Positions 16,366-23,632 of a DNA stretch of 39,658 nt are shown here, piece by piece; the first letter of the stretch is position 1, and each line of letters opens with the position of its first letter. The notes beneath the pieces are model-generated. The model made no database searches and had not been told where the DNA came from. It saw nothing but the letters and a program-made list of their open reading frames with translations. The stretch is from NCBI GenBank assembly GCA_017415455.1, contig JAFQGS010000051.1, positions 1 through 39,658 of the forward strand. The letters run 5' to 3'. This stretch comes from Prevotella sp. (GTDB taxonomy: Bacteria > Bacteroidota > Bacteroidia > Bacteroidales > Bacteroidaceae). The position numbers were made by a program, and so were the translations under genes.

Positions 16366-17550
16366 CTACTTCAATCTATACTCATCACTTCCGTTTACCT
16401 TATTGGCATTCAGACATATCGCCAGTAGCATAAAGAATCCCATACCCTTGCCCGAGAGATATGAGGTGTCGGCAACACTCTCCAGAGCCAACGCAAGGAT
16501 ACACATCAGTCCCATCTTGTAATAGCGTTCATCCACTATGTTTCGCATACCTCTTATTCGTCTATACCAGAACACGCAGAACAACAACACTCCCACCCAT
16601 CCATACTGTGCCAGCACCGGAAAGAAGCAGTCTGCAAGGAACATCGGATTCTCCTTTGTCAGCCCCCAATAGTTATCAAGTTCATACTTAGGATACAAAG
16701 GTGAGTAATACACCGCCGCCGCATGACATGCAAACGTACCGAGCCCCGGACCGAATGGGAAATAATCACTCAGTATCTCCATACCCACGGCATACGTTGC
16801 CGGACGCGCCATCTCTTGCAGTCTCTCTTCTCCAAATCCCTCTACATAATAAGCATTAAACTTCTCCCATGTAAAGAATATCACGGCACCTGTCAGCACC
16901 GCCAGCTGCACCATTGTCTTCAGTGAGGCAAACCGTATTCGTTTATGCAAAAAACAGACAATAGCGATAAACACCACATATTCACCATAGAATTTACTCT
17001 TCGCACTAAGCAGTCCTATCGTAAGAATCAATATACTTATAATAATATTCTTCTTTGTCTTGGGCTTAAAGCAGAAGAACGCCATAGCCATAACCAACGC
17101 CAATTGACCTGTCACAGGAGTAACAAATGCTTGTCCGTAAAAACTCAATCGGCCTGAAAGCGTTAGCACAATATATGCAACAATTGTCACCGCCATCGTA
17201 TTCAGTATGATGCTCTTCTGACGCTTTGTGAACTCCGGTGCAAGCAACCAAGTACAGTAGAACACCGCATACGGTCTCACCTGCTGCTGCAAGTCCTGCC
17301 ACACCGCATTACTCACGTTCACAGCCATCAGCAGAGAGTAAATGACATAAAGCACCATTATCACCACATAAGCCCTTACCTCACGTATTCCCTTCTTGCT
17401 GGCATTCTTCTTCAGACTTATAAACGTAAAGAATATAAGTCCCAATGTCAGGAATTCATCTATATACTGAAAACTTATAGAATCATAGAAAGCTATACAT
17501 AGTGGAAAATAAATTATCCAGAATAATGTGTAAAATCTACTTATTGACAT
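16366..17550 (-). CDS. wzy: O-antigen/capsule polymerase-like membrane protein (Wzy type)
   Basis: The 394-residue protein has about ten to eleven hydrophobic segments with short loops and one large polar loop (about 225-310) that includes RPATYAVGMEILSDYFPFGP and GLGTF, typical of the O-antigen ligase/polymerase superfamily. Wzy enzymes join lipid-linked repeat units on the outer side of the inner membrane. No soluble enzyme motif is present. It is the only polymerase candidate in the window, so it probably polymerises the unit made by this locus. It follows a 90-base gap, after the hexapeptide acyltransferase gene, that contains partial AACGnn-like text. Low primary sequence conservation in this family limits certainty; a ligase role is the alternative. 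Confidence 0.8.
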   Translation of the reverse strand: MSISRFYTLFWIIYFPLCIAFYDSISFQYIDEFLTLGLIFFTFISLKKNASKKGIREVRAYVVIMVLYVIYSLLMAVNVSNAVWQDLQQQVRPYAVFYCTWLLAPEFTKRQKSIILNTMAVTIVAYIVLTLSGRLSFYGQAFVTPVTGQLALVMAMAFFCFKPKTKKNIIISILILTIGLLSAKSKFYGEYVVFIAIVCFLHKRIRFASLKTMVQLAVLTGAVIFFTWEKFNAYYVEGFGEERLQEMARPATYAVGMEILSDYFPFGPGLGTFACHAAAVYYSPLYPKYELDNYWGLTKENPMFLADCFFPVLAQYGWVGVLLFCVFWYRRIRGMRNIVDERYYKMGLMCILALALESVADTSYLSGKGMGFFMLLAICLNANKVNGSDEYRLK

Positions 17551-17640
17551 GATATGTGTTTTGTTTATTTAAGAATGGGAATGATAACGATGACAATCTT
17601 CAAAATGACGAAGATGGTATGAACGTGAACAAAAAATATA

Positions 17641-18327
17641 TTATCTTATGTAGTCTACAATTTTATCAATTCTTTTTGCATAATACTTTTCGTAATTCTT
17701 TTCTAGTTTGTATTGTGGTATTCGTTCATCCTCAGAATATAATTTCTTTTCATGTTCTATAATTTCATCTACAGAAAATTTAAAGCCTATTACTCTTGCT
17801 GGATTTCCTATTACAATAGAATACGGTGGTACATTATTCCGACATACAGAACCTGAACCTATAACAGAACCACGTCCAACTTTGACTCCTGCTAAAAGGG
17901 TTACATTCGATGCTATCCATACATCTTCTTCTACAACGACATCTTTATCCATATAAGTTTCTTTTTCTGAGTCTGAAATGAACCTACACCATACACCAAC
18001 GTGTGAGGTATGGCTGCCTGTAACAACAGTTAATCCTTCTGCTGCACCAGAATTTCGTTTCATTATGAATTTTGCTTTTGTCGTTAGGATTGTCGCATTT
18101 CCCAAGATGCTGGTGTATTCATTCAGATATACATTTTCTATTCCCTTTATTATAGCAGGGAATCTTACAAAGGCAGTTGGATGTATGTAACCGAATTTTC
18201 TTCTTGTATTTGCAAAATAACCTTTATATATAGATAGCAAAATACTAAATAATGTTGAATTTTTTATTCTTATCTTTATTTTCTCACTTAATCTAAGTTC
18301 ATCCCAAGATTTCATTTGAATCTGCAT
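17641..18327 (-). CDS. Hexapeptide-repeat (left-handed beta-helix) acyltransferase
   Basis: The 228-residue protein has the hexapeptide pattern of XAT/CatB-like acyltransferases: IHPTAFVRFPAIIKGIENVY (about 48-67), GSHTSHVG with the likely catalytic His near residue 105, VVVEEDVWIASNVTLLAGVK and VGRGSVIGSGSVCRNNVPPY, then SIVIGNPARVIGFKFS. It would put an acyl group on a sugar hydroxyl or amine. Its ATG overlaps the stop of the ketoacyl synthase gene by one base (TAATG), so it belongs to the ACP/SDR/KAS unit and is the best candidate for transferring the acyl chain made by that unit. It resembles the other hexapeptide protein at 24771-25385. The region is AT-rich compared with the genes to its left. 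Confidence 0.88.
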   Translation of the reverse strand: MQIQMKSWDELRLSEKIKIRIKNSTLFSILLSIYKGYFANTRRKFGYIHPTAFVRFPAIIKGIENVYLNEYTSILGNATILTTKAKFIMKRNSGAAEGLTVVTGSHTSHVGVWCRFISDSEKETYMDKDVVVEEDVWIASNVTLLAGVKVGRGSVIGSGSVCRNNVPPYSIVIGNPARVIGFKFSVDEIIEHEKKLYSEDERIPQYKLEKNYEKYYAKRIDKIVDYIR

Positions 18328-19328
18328 TATTTAAAGTTTAACATACAACCGCCCCAAGACAGGCCAACGCCAAATCCTGTTATCATCACATTCATACCTG
18401 ATTGTATTCTCTTGTTCTGTATACAGTCTTTCAACGCAATCATAACAGTAGAACTTACTGTATTTCCTGTTTCTTCCAAATTTATATGGAATTTATCCTT
18501 TGGCAATAAACACACTTTACGTATTGTGTTTAGCATAAATTTGTTTGCCTGATGAAAGACATAATAATCAATTTCGTCTTTTTCAATACCATTTTTCCTA
18601 AGAATTTCTTTCATCATGGCAGGAACTGCATCTAATGTGAAATTAAATATTGCAGAACCGTTCATATACAAATAATCATCATATCTTAAATGTCCGTCTT
18701 CATCTTCGACATAAATTCCTGTAGCATTTTTATGACGGGCCGCACCAGTCTTTACGATAAGGTTTTCTGCGCCAGTACCATCTGTTCCTAAAGAGAACTC
18801 TCCAACTTCTGCAAACCCTTCAGTAGAAACCAAACATGCAGCAGCTCCATCACCGAAAATAGAACGATTGCTTTTATCTGATGGATGTAGGTATTTTTGA
18901 TAGGTTTCTGCGGTTAATAATAAAACATTCTTTGCTATACCTGCGGTAATTAATCCTTTAGCTATAGCTAATCCATATATACAACCCGAACAACCTAAAT
19001 TATAATCAAAAGCCCCTGCTGTAGTCGGTATTCCTAAACGATTCTGCAAAATACAGGCAGTAGATGGCAAGAAATAATCAGGGCTTTGCGTACACAACAT
19101 GATAAAGTCTATTGACTTTGGATCTATATTATATTCTGCAAAAAGATTCCTTGCCGCTTTTTCTGCCATATCTCCTGCTGTTTCGTCTTCTGCGGCCAAA
19201 TGCCTTGAATTAACACCAACCTTTGCCGCGACCTTATCAACACTCCATTCAGGAAACTCCCTTAACAATTCATCATTGTTTACCCGTTTTTCTGGAAGAT
19301 AATATGATATGCCTTTAATATATGCCAT
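18327..19328 (-). CDS. 3-oxoacyl-ACP synthase III-like (FabH family)
   Basis: The 333-residue protein has the full thiolase-fold catalytic set: Cys113 in YNLGCSGCIYG, His259 in YVFHQAN and Asn289 in EETGNTVSST, plus FGDGAAACLV near 158-167 and the C-terminal GFGVGLSWGG. KAS III condenses acyl-CoA with malonyl-ACP to give a 3-oxoacyl-ACP. Placed with a dedicated ACP and a ketoreductase inside a polysaccharide operon, it most likely builds a short 3-hydroxyacyl group for sugar decoration rather than serving housekeeping lipid synthesis. It ends with a one-base overlap on the hexapeptide acyltransferase gene and starts 25 bases after the reductase gene. The exact acyl primer cannot be read from sequence. 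Confidence 0.93.
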   Translation of the reverse strand: MAYIKGISYYLPEKRVNNDELLREFPEWSVDKVAAKVGVNSRHLAAEDETAGDMAEKAARNLFAEYNIDPKSIDFIMLCTQSPDYFLPSTACILQNRLGIPTTAGAFDYNLGCSGCIYGLAIAKGLITAGIAKNVLLLTAETYQKYLHPSDKSNRSIFGDGAAACLVSTEGFAEVGEFSLGTDGTGAENLIVKTGAARHKNATGIYVEDEDGHLRYDDYLYMNGSAIFNFTLDAVPAMMKEILRKNGIEKDEIDYYVFHQANKFMLNTIRKVCLLPKDKFHINLEETGNTVSSTVMIALKDCIQNKRIQSGMNVMITGFGVGLSWGGCMLNFK

Positions 19329-19353
19329 AAATGAATAAAAATTTTAATGATAT

Positions 19354-20109
19354 TTATACAAGAATGCCTTCCCCTCCTCCAGAGATGTCAATTGCGCTAC
19401 CTGTCATCCATGTTGATGCATCACTTAATAGATATATCGTTAAATTAGCAACATCTTCTACTTTTCCAAATCTTTTTAAGGGGTAGTTTTGTTCAGCTGT
19501 TTTCAGGTCTTCCTCATTTAATACATTTGTAATTAAATCAGTCCAAACCATTCCTGGAGAGATGCAATTAACTCTAATTTGCCTTGACGCTAATTCCAAT
19601 GCCAAACATTTTGCATAACTAATAATTGCTCCTTTAGATGCGCTATAAATAGAGTTACCCATGGAAGGTGAATCTGCGGCACGAGATGCAATAAAAACGA
19701 TAGATGCAGACTTGCTTATTTTTTTTTGTTTTAGAAGTTCTGCTTGTAATAACATTGGAGCCTCAACATTCGTTTTCATTATGAAATCTATATCCGCTTG
19801 TTTAATAGCCTTACAAGGAATCCTGTTAGCAACACCAGCACAGTGAACTATGCCGTCAAGTTTAGGCATGTCAGAACACAACAAACGTATATCATCTTGA
19901 TTATTTAGGTCTGCGACAATATATTTATGTTCAGTACCATGCATAGAAGCAATAACATCTTTCAGCCGTTCCTCGTTTCTTCCGTTGATTATAATTGTTG
20001 CCCCTATCTTTGCGCAAGCAACAGCGATACCTCGTCCTATCCCAGACGAGGCACCTGTTACCAATATCACTTTTCCACTCAGAGAAAAAGGATTAAAGTT
20101 CTCTGACAT
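19354..20109 (-). CDS. Short-chain dehydrogenase, probable 3-oxoacyl-ACP reductase
   Basis: The 251-residue classical SDR has TGASSGIG at residues 18-25 for NAD(P)H binding, HCAG at 89-92 (NNAG variant), and the catalytic Ser142, Tyr155 and Lys159 (ASRAADS, YSASK). INGRNEERLK after the second strand suggests NADPH preference. With KAS III downstream and an ACP one base upstream, reduction of a 3-oxoacyl-ACP to a 3-hydroxyacyl-ACP is the likely reaction; a sugar-modifying SDR is the alternative but fits the context less well. Confidence 0.9.
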   Translation of the reverse strand: MSENFNPFSLSGKVILVTGASSGIGRGIAVACAKIGATIIINGRNEERLKDVIASMHGTEHKYIVADLNNQDDIRLLCSDMPKLDGIVHCAGVANRIPCKAIKQADIDFIMKTNVEAPMLLQAELLKQKKISKSASIVFIASRAADSPSMGNSIYSASKGAIISYAKCLALELASRQIRVNCISPGMVWTDLITNVLNEEDLKTAEQNYPLKRFGKVEDVANLTIYLLSDASTWMTGSAIDISGGGEGILV

Positions 20110-20110
20110 T

Positions 20111-20338
20111 TTATTTTGATGCTATTAATTCAAATAAGTCTTTTACGGTAACACAATCTTTGATTTCTTTTCCTGTAATTGTTTTACCATATTCTGTTTT
20201 TGCTAATGCAATAACTCCCATGCCAACTAATGAACTCCATTCCTCTAAATCGTGAAAAATTGTTGATGCTGTGATTTCTGATGCATCTGTATCATCAAAT
20301 TGATCTGCAAATACTGCAATAAATTCATTTAACTCCAT
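20111..20338 (-). CDS. Acyl carrier protein
   Basis: The 75-residue acidic helical protein has the carrier site FHDLEEWSSLVGM, with Ser36 (in SSL) as the probable phosphopantetheine site, although the usual DSL triad reads SSL. Length and helix spacing fit ACPs. It is the first gene of the ACP-SDR-KAS III-hexapeptide acyltransferase unit; one base separates its stop from the SDR start. The housekeeping ACP would be elsewhere beside FabF; this one seems dedicated to a sugar acylation pathway. No clear promoter box was found in the 448 bases upstream. Confidence 0.85.
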   Translation of the reverse strand: MELNEFIAVFADQFDDTDASEITASTIFHDLEEWSSLVGMGVIALAKTEYGKTITGKEIKDCVTVKDLFELIASK

Positions 20339-20397
20339 AATAAAATAATTTAAGTGAATATTTATATTAATCTAAATCTTATATTTTTGTCTCTTTA

Positions 20398-20530
20398 TAT
20401 AGAATCACCCACACTCAGGTTATGCAACCCCTTCATGTCACTCTGCGACGGCCGCACATACACCCCTCGCCACAATGCCTCATCGCCCTTCTGTAAAACC
20501 AAAACAGCACCTTATCATACAGATACGGCA
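20398..20530 (-). other. Non-coding stretch with a possible gene remnant
   Basis: The gap 20339-20786 contains a GC-richer piece whose - strand frame reads LVLQKGDEALWRG, VYVRPSQSDMKG, then LHNLSVGDSI and a stop, with stops just upstream. It looks like protein-coding text that has lost its start, but I cannot place it in a family. It may be the end of a degraded gene replaced when the acyl module was inserted. Confidence 0.25.
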
Positions 20531-20589
20531 GCACTGCGAACATCTATATTATAAATAATGATATCTTTTGCATAATATTTTTTAACGTC

Positions 20590-20681
20590 AAAGCCGAAGG
20601 CTTCGCCAGTTTGAGCAGCATACGTCAAACGAAATACGGGCGCAGCGCGTACCGTTTGGTGCGCAAACAGCTCATACTGGC
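20590..20681. repeat. Structured dispersed element with nested inverted repeats
   Basis: AAGCCGAAGGCTT (20591-20603) is a small hairpin. Then arms GCCAGTTTGAGCAG (20605-20618) and CAGCTCATACTGGC (20668-20681) pair at 12 of 14 positions. Between them CAAACG (20626-20631) pairs with CGTTTG (20653-20658), and TACG (20635-20638) with CGTA (20648-20651). The whole forms a long, imperfect stem-loop. Its - strand frame reads YELFAHQTVRAAPVFRLTYA, text I recall seeing as tiny hypothetical proteins in this phylum, which suggests a repeated element rather than a gene. Confidence 0.5.
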
Positions 20682-20703
20682 AACAGAAATTAAATGATAA
20701 CGT

Positions 20704-20825
20704 CAACCATTAACCGTTAAACATTAAACCCTAACCATTAGACTTTAAACATTAAACCTTAAACATTAGACTTTAAACATTAAACCTTAAACATTAAACT
20801 CCCTCCCGTTCACGTTCTCGTTAAT
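20704..20825. repeat. 7-bp degenerate tandem repeat running into 6-bp repeat and a gene end
   Basis: From about 20704 to 20800 the sequence consists of some fourteen 7-bp units of the type TAAACAT, TAAACCT, TAGACTT. It then passes into GTTCACGTTCTCGTTAAT (6-bp type). The last codons and stop of the downstream-listed glycosyltransferase (20787-21704, - strand) are made of this text: its C-terminal NENVNG comes from the 6-bp part, and EFNV with the stop from the first 7-bp units. Confidence 0.75.
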
Positions 20826-21704
20826 TATCCTATATCTCCTCCTCTTAATCTTATTATATAAAATCAACAATGACTCAGGTATGTAATGGTGAATATAATC
20901 CTTAATACCTTTATTCTTCTGTTCATTCCATGATGCCATATAACGATGTATACTCCTTGTGTTCTCTGTAATATGCAGCCTTCCCGTTATTGCGTTAATA
21001 GGCGCAAAATATTCTGACGGATAAATTGTTATCCCGCCAACCTCTTGAATACCTGGAATATTCTTCAATCCTAACTTTACAAGATTCTCCGTCGTATGAG
21101 CCACAATTGTTTTGCTGTATGGTGTCAGATTAGATATATCAAACTCAAGACTCTTATAATAATCCATTAGTTGTAGCATAAACGGATGTTTCGCTTCAAT
21201 ACCAAATCCTAAACCTAAGGCAACATCATAACTATACCTTGGCGCATACTTTTCTGGCGAATTCTCTCCGTCTGGGTCAACTTCAAATCCCATGAAAGCC
21301 CCTTGTGAGATAATATCATCCATTGGCTTTATAACCTCTACATCTGTATCAAAGTATATGCCGCCAAAATTATACAACGCCCATATTCTTGCATAGTCAC
21401 TTACAAAAGCATACTTCTTCTGTGCATACGCCTCCGCAGTATATGGAATGCTATTCACGTCAAACGCCATCTTCTTATCAAACAAATAGCCATCGTTGAC
21501 GTTTTCGTTTTCGTTGACGTTAATTCCCTCGTTCCCGTTAATTTTATTGTTCACGTTTTCGTTATCGTTCACGTTATCATCTTCCCTCCATTGCCATATC
21601 TCATAGTCGGGAAAGTATTTCCTCCATGAAGCGATGCACTCCAATGCCAATGGCGGCAGCGGATTCCCGCCGAACCAGCATAAATGTATTATCTTTGGTA
21701 TCAT
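20787..21704 (-). CDS. DXD-type glycosyltransferase (Gly_transf_sug) with Asn-rich repeat insert
   Basis: About 305 residues. The family start MIPKIIHLCWFGGNPLP, then SWRKYFPDYEIWQWRED (about 26-42), KKYAFVSDYARIWALYNFGG (96-115) and IYFDTDVEV with the DxD metal site at 119-121 mark a sugar transferase common in capsule loci. The start was moved 16 codons downstream of the longest frame to ATG 21704, where the conserved N-terminus begins. Residues about 44-71 (NVNDNENVNNKINGNEG, then INVNENENVND) are a low-complexity insert encoded by AACGnn repeats at a place where relatives go straight from the Trp-rich strand to an FDVN-type segment. The C-terminus INENVNGREFNV is also repeat-encoded. All catalytic parts are intact, so it is probably active. 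Confidence 0.87.
   Translation of the reverse strand: MIPKIIHLCWFGGNPLPPLALECIASWRKYFPDYEIWQWREDDNVNDNENVNNKINGNEGINVNENENVNDGYLFDKKMAFDVNSIPYTAEAYAQKKYAFVSDYARIWALYNFGGIYFDTDVEVIKPMDDIISQGAFMGFEVDPDGENSPEKYAPRYSYDVALGLGFGIEAKHPFMLQLMDYYKSLEFDISNLTPYSKTIVAHTTENLVKLGLKNIPGIQEVGGITIYPSEYFAPINAITGRLHITENTRSIHRYMASWNEQKNKGIKDYIHHYIPESLLILYNKIKRRRYRIINENVNGREFNV
21494..21577 (-). repeat. In-frame AACGnn repeat insert in a glycosyltransferase gene
   Basis: On the coding strand, 84 bases (28 codons) are built almost wholly of 6-bp units AACGTG, AACGAT, AACGAA, AACGGG and close variants. They encode alternating Asn with Val, Asp, Glu or Gly. The same units stand free at about 8589-8612 and 12366-12390, and at the 3' end of this same gene. 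Confidence 0.8.
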
Positions 21705-21714
21705 ATTTTTATGT

Positions 21715-21815
21715 TTAAGCACGCAGATTTTGCAGATGTTTTTTCCTCCCACGAATTACACAGAATGAACACGGATTTGTCTTTCTGTGCATTTCAGTGA
21801 CATCTGTTGTAAATA
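21715..21815. repeat. CACGGAT/ACGAATTACAC repeat, left flank of GxxExxY gene
   Basis: Contains CACGCAGATTTTGCAGATG, CACGAATTACACAGAATGAA and CACGGATTTG, a set of imperfect direct and inverted short words. Related words occur at 22233-22297 (ACAAATTACACGGATGAATA, CCATCCGTGGG) and at 23248-23330 (CACGGATGTCAAGGATTGG, CACGGATATTTG). Confidence 0.6.
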
Positions 21816-21819
21816 ATAT

Positions 21820-22206
21820 TTAAATGGGGTTATATCCATTTACTTTGTTCCATATGGAACTATTAATATTATCAGTATTGAAATTAACAAGCACACCTCT
21901 GTGCAATCCGGATATCCTCAGGTATGTTAATATTTGTAGGTGGAATACTTCTTTCATATCCATAACTGACTTTATTTCCACAATAACACACTGTTCTACA
22001 AGTAAGTCAATTCGTAGTTCTGTTTCTAACAAATGTCCGTCAACCACGATAGGGACAGGAACCTGTCGTTCAACCTTTAATCCTCGTTTCTTCAAAAAAT
22101 ATTCCAATGCCTCTTCATATACAGACTCCAAAAGACCTGGTCCAAGCGCATTATATGTATCGTATATAGCTCCCCGAATCTGATATGTTACGTTATCTTC
22201 TTTCAT
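21820..22206 (-). CDS. GxxExxY protein (PDDEXK_3 family)
   Basis: The 128-residue protein shows the signature GPGLLESVYEEAL (about 22-34; GxxExxY), then VDGHLLETELRIDLLVEQ and VIVEIKSVMDMKEVF (about 73-87), with the D-x(n)-ExK nuclease-like core, and the C-terminal LHRGVLVNFNT. The family is related in fold to PD-(D/E)xK nucleases; its role is not established. It has no evident part in polysaccharide synthesis. It is flanked on both sides by CACGGAT/CACGAATTACAC text, which I associate with these genes in other genomes, so it probably arrived as a small repeat-bounded insertion between two glycosyltransferase genes. Confidence 0.92.
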   Translation of the reverse strand: MKEDNVTYQIRGAIYDTYNALGPGLLESVYEEALEYFLKKRGLKVERQVPVPIVVDGHLLETELRIDLLVEQCVIVEIKSVMDMKEVFHLQILTYLRISGLHRGVLVNFNTDNINSSIWNKVNGYNPI

Positions 22207-22232
22207 CGCTAAAAGTTTATATACTTTCTATA

Positions 22233-22297
22233 CCCACAAATTACACGGATGAATAAGTATTTATTTTTCAGTGTATTCAGTGCCATCCGTGGGAAAT
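22233..22297. repeat. CACGGAT repeat, right flank of GxxExxY gene
   Basis: ACAAATTACACGGATGAATA near 22236-22255 and TCAGTGCCATCCGTGGGAAA near 22278-22297 form an imperfect inverted arrangement (CACGGAT against ATCCGTGG), mirroring the left flank. Confidence 0.6.
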
Positions 22298-22300
22298 ATA

Positions 22301-23236
22301 TCACACCTCATACCCGCACTCCGCAAGCCACCGCATCACATCACGCATACGTAGCCGCCAGTCTCCATGCTCCAGTGCTGCAGCCCTGTTCCTGTCCACT
22401 AGTTCCTGAAAATCCTCTATATGCATGAGGATATTCGTTATCTGCTGAATAGGATTCGCAGTGTCTATCTCTATCACGGGGTTATAACCTATAATATCTA
22501 TCAGTTCCTGTGGAGCATGCCCCACCATCACCATACGTGACAGCATATTCTCCCAGTACCGTTGTGTGAGTGTCTCTATATCACCTGCAATCTCTGGTTG
22601 CGTCATGCTACGTGGCAATGCTATGGTTACTTTCGTATCTCCCATAGCAGCATATAGCCGTTCATTATCATATATGAACTGTCCGTTCACCTTCGTACAT
22701 ATATGATTGACATCAGCAGGAAATGTCCCATTCAACACTTTCTCGTTACTGCGTCCGAATTCTAATACATCAATGCTGCGTTCTGCCAGCTGCTTACCCT
22801 CAGAATACACTGATGTGTCAATTCCTTCAGGGCAAAACATTATATTCATCTCAAGAAAACGCTTACGCATCCTCTCTGCTGTCTGGCTCGAAGTGAATAT
22901 CGCAGTACGTATGTCATGTTTTTCCAACCATGCGCATACCTTTTCAAAACAGCATGGCCAGCAGTCCCAGAACATGGGTATTATCTCATACGTTGCATAA
23001 TCAGGGAACGTGTCAAAGGACAGGGATACTGGTTCTACGAAACGCAGTCGTGCCTCCTTGCCGCATTTCCATAATGATGGCAGTTCGAATTTGTATGCCA
23101 TGCCGTGTAACGGCCGCCATGGATATTGTGCCTTGGCTGTCTTACCACCCTCTGCTATCCATGCCTCGTATGGCTTCGTCTTGAAGTTCAGATGCCCTGG
23201 GTGTATGTATGGCGCTACGGCCTTAATTGTTTTCAT
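22301..23236 (-). CDS. Probable glycosyltransferase (GT-B-like), capsule locus
   Basis: About 311 residues. The start was placed at ATG 23236 (MKTIKAVAPYIHPG) rather than twelve codons upstream. The protein has two Rossmann-like halves: an N-terminal part with IIPMFWDCWPCCFEKVCAWL (about 85-104) and AIFTSSQTAERMRKRF, and a C-terminal part with VTIALPRSMTQPEIAG and QRYWENMLSRMVMVGHAPQ that fits the donor-binding half, where an EN pair follows a Tyr-Trp. This type (DUF-like glycosyltransferase with YWE in the C-half) is common in exopolysaccharide clusters. The donor sugar is unknown. Downstream is the repeat-flanked GxxExxY gene; upstream is a 396-base gap. Confidence 0.7.
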   Translation of the reverse strand: MKTIKAVAPYIHPGHLNFKTKPYEAWIAEGGKTAKAQYPWRPLHGMAYKFELPSLWKCGKEARLRFVEPVSLSFDTFPDYATYEIIPMFWDCWPCCFEKVCAWLEKHDIRTAIFTSSQTAERMRKRFLEMNIMFCPEGIDTSVYSEGKQLAERSIDVLEFGRSNEKVLNGTFPADVNHICTKVNGQFIYDNERLYAAMGDTKVTIALPRSMTQPEIAGDIETLTQRYWENMLSRMVMVGHAPQELIDIIGYNPVIEIDTANPIQQITNILMHIEDFQELVDRNRAAALEHGDWRLRMRDVMRWLAECGYEV

Positions 23237-23247
23237 ATTGATATTTT

Positions 23248-23534
23248 GACCACGGATGTCAAGGATTGGCACGGATATTTGTTTTGTCAGTTTTATTCTG
23301 TTATAACCACAGACGGCTCGGATATTCGCAGAAATCCATGTTTTTGTTGACTTTTTTGATGTATCTTCTTTAATGCCAATGCGTTAGACGATTGATTGTC
23401 GGATTTGAAATGCAAGGCAGTTTCTTGGCATGTGAAAGACAACATTTGAAAAACTCATTCAGTGCTTTCTATTATATAAAAGACTACATCTTATCACCAC
23501 ATTAAACTTTAACCATTAAACATTAAACATTACT
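23248..23534. repeat. Gap with CACGGAT words and a 7-bp TAAACAT array
   Basis: The gap 23237-23632 has no credible gene. At 23248-23330 it carries CACGGATGTCAAGGATTGG, CACGGATATTTG and ACAGACGGCTCGGATATTCG. At 23501-23532 it carries five 7-bp units (TTAAACT, TTAACCA, TTAAACA, TTAAACA and a partial one). Between them a - strand frame of about 50 codons (QMLSFTCQETALHF onward) is open but not recognisable. Confidence 0.55.
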
Positions 23535-23632
23535 GTGGTCTCCTGCGGGTTGTGGTAATCACTAATCTCTTCAATAGTTTTGTGTGGTTGCATAGTATAT
23601 TCGTTTGATTTTATTATGTTGATTTTGTTTGA

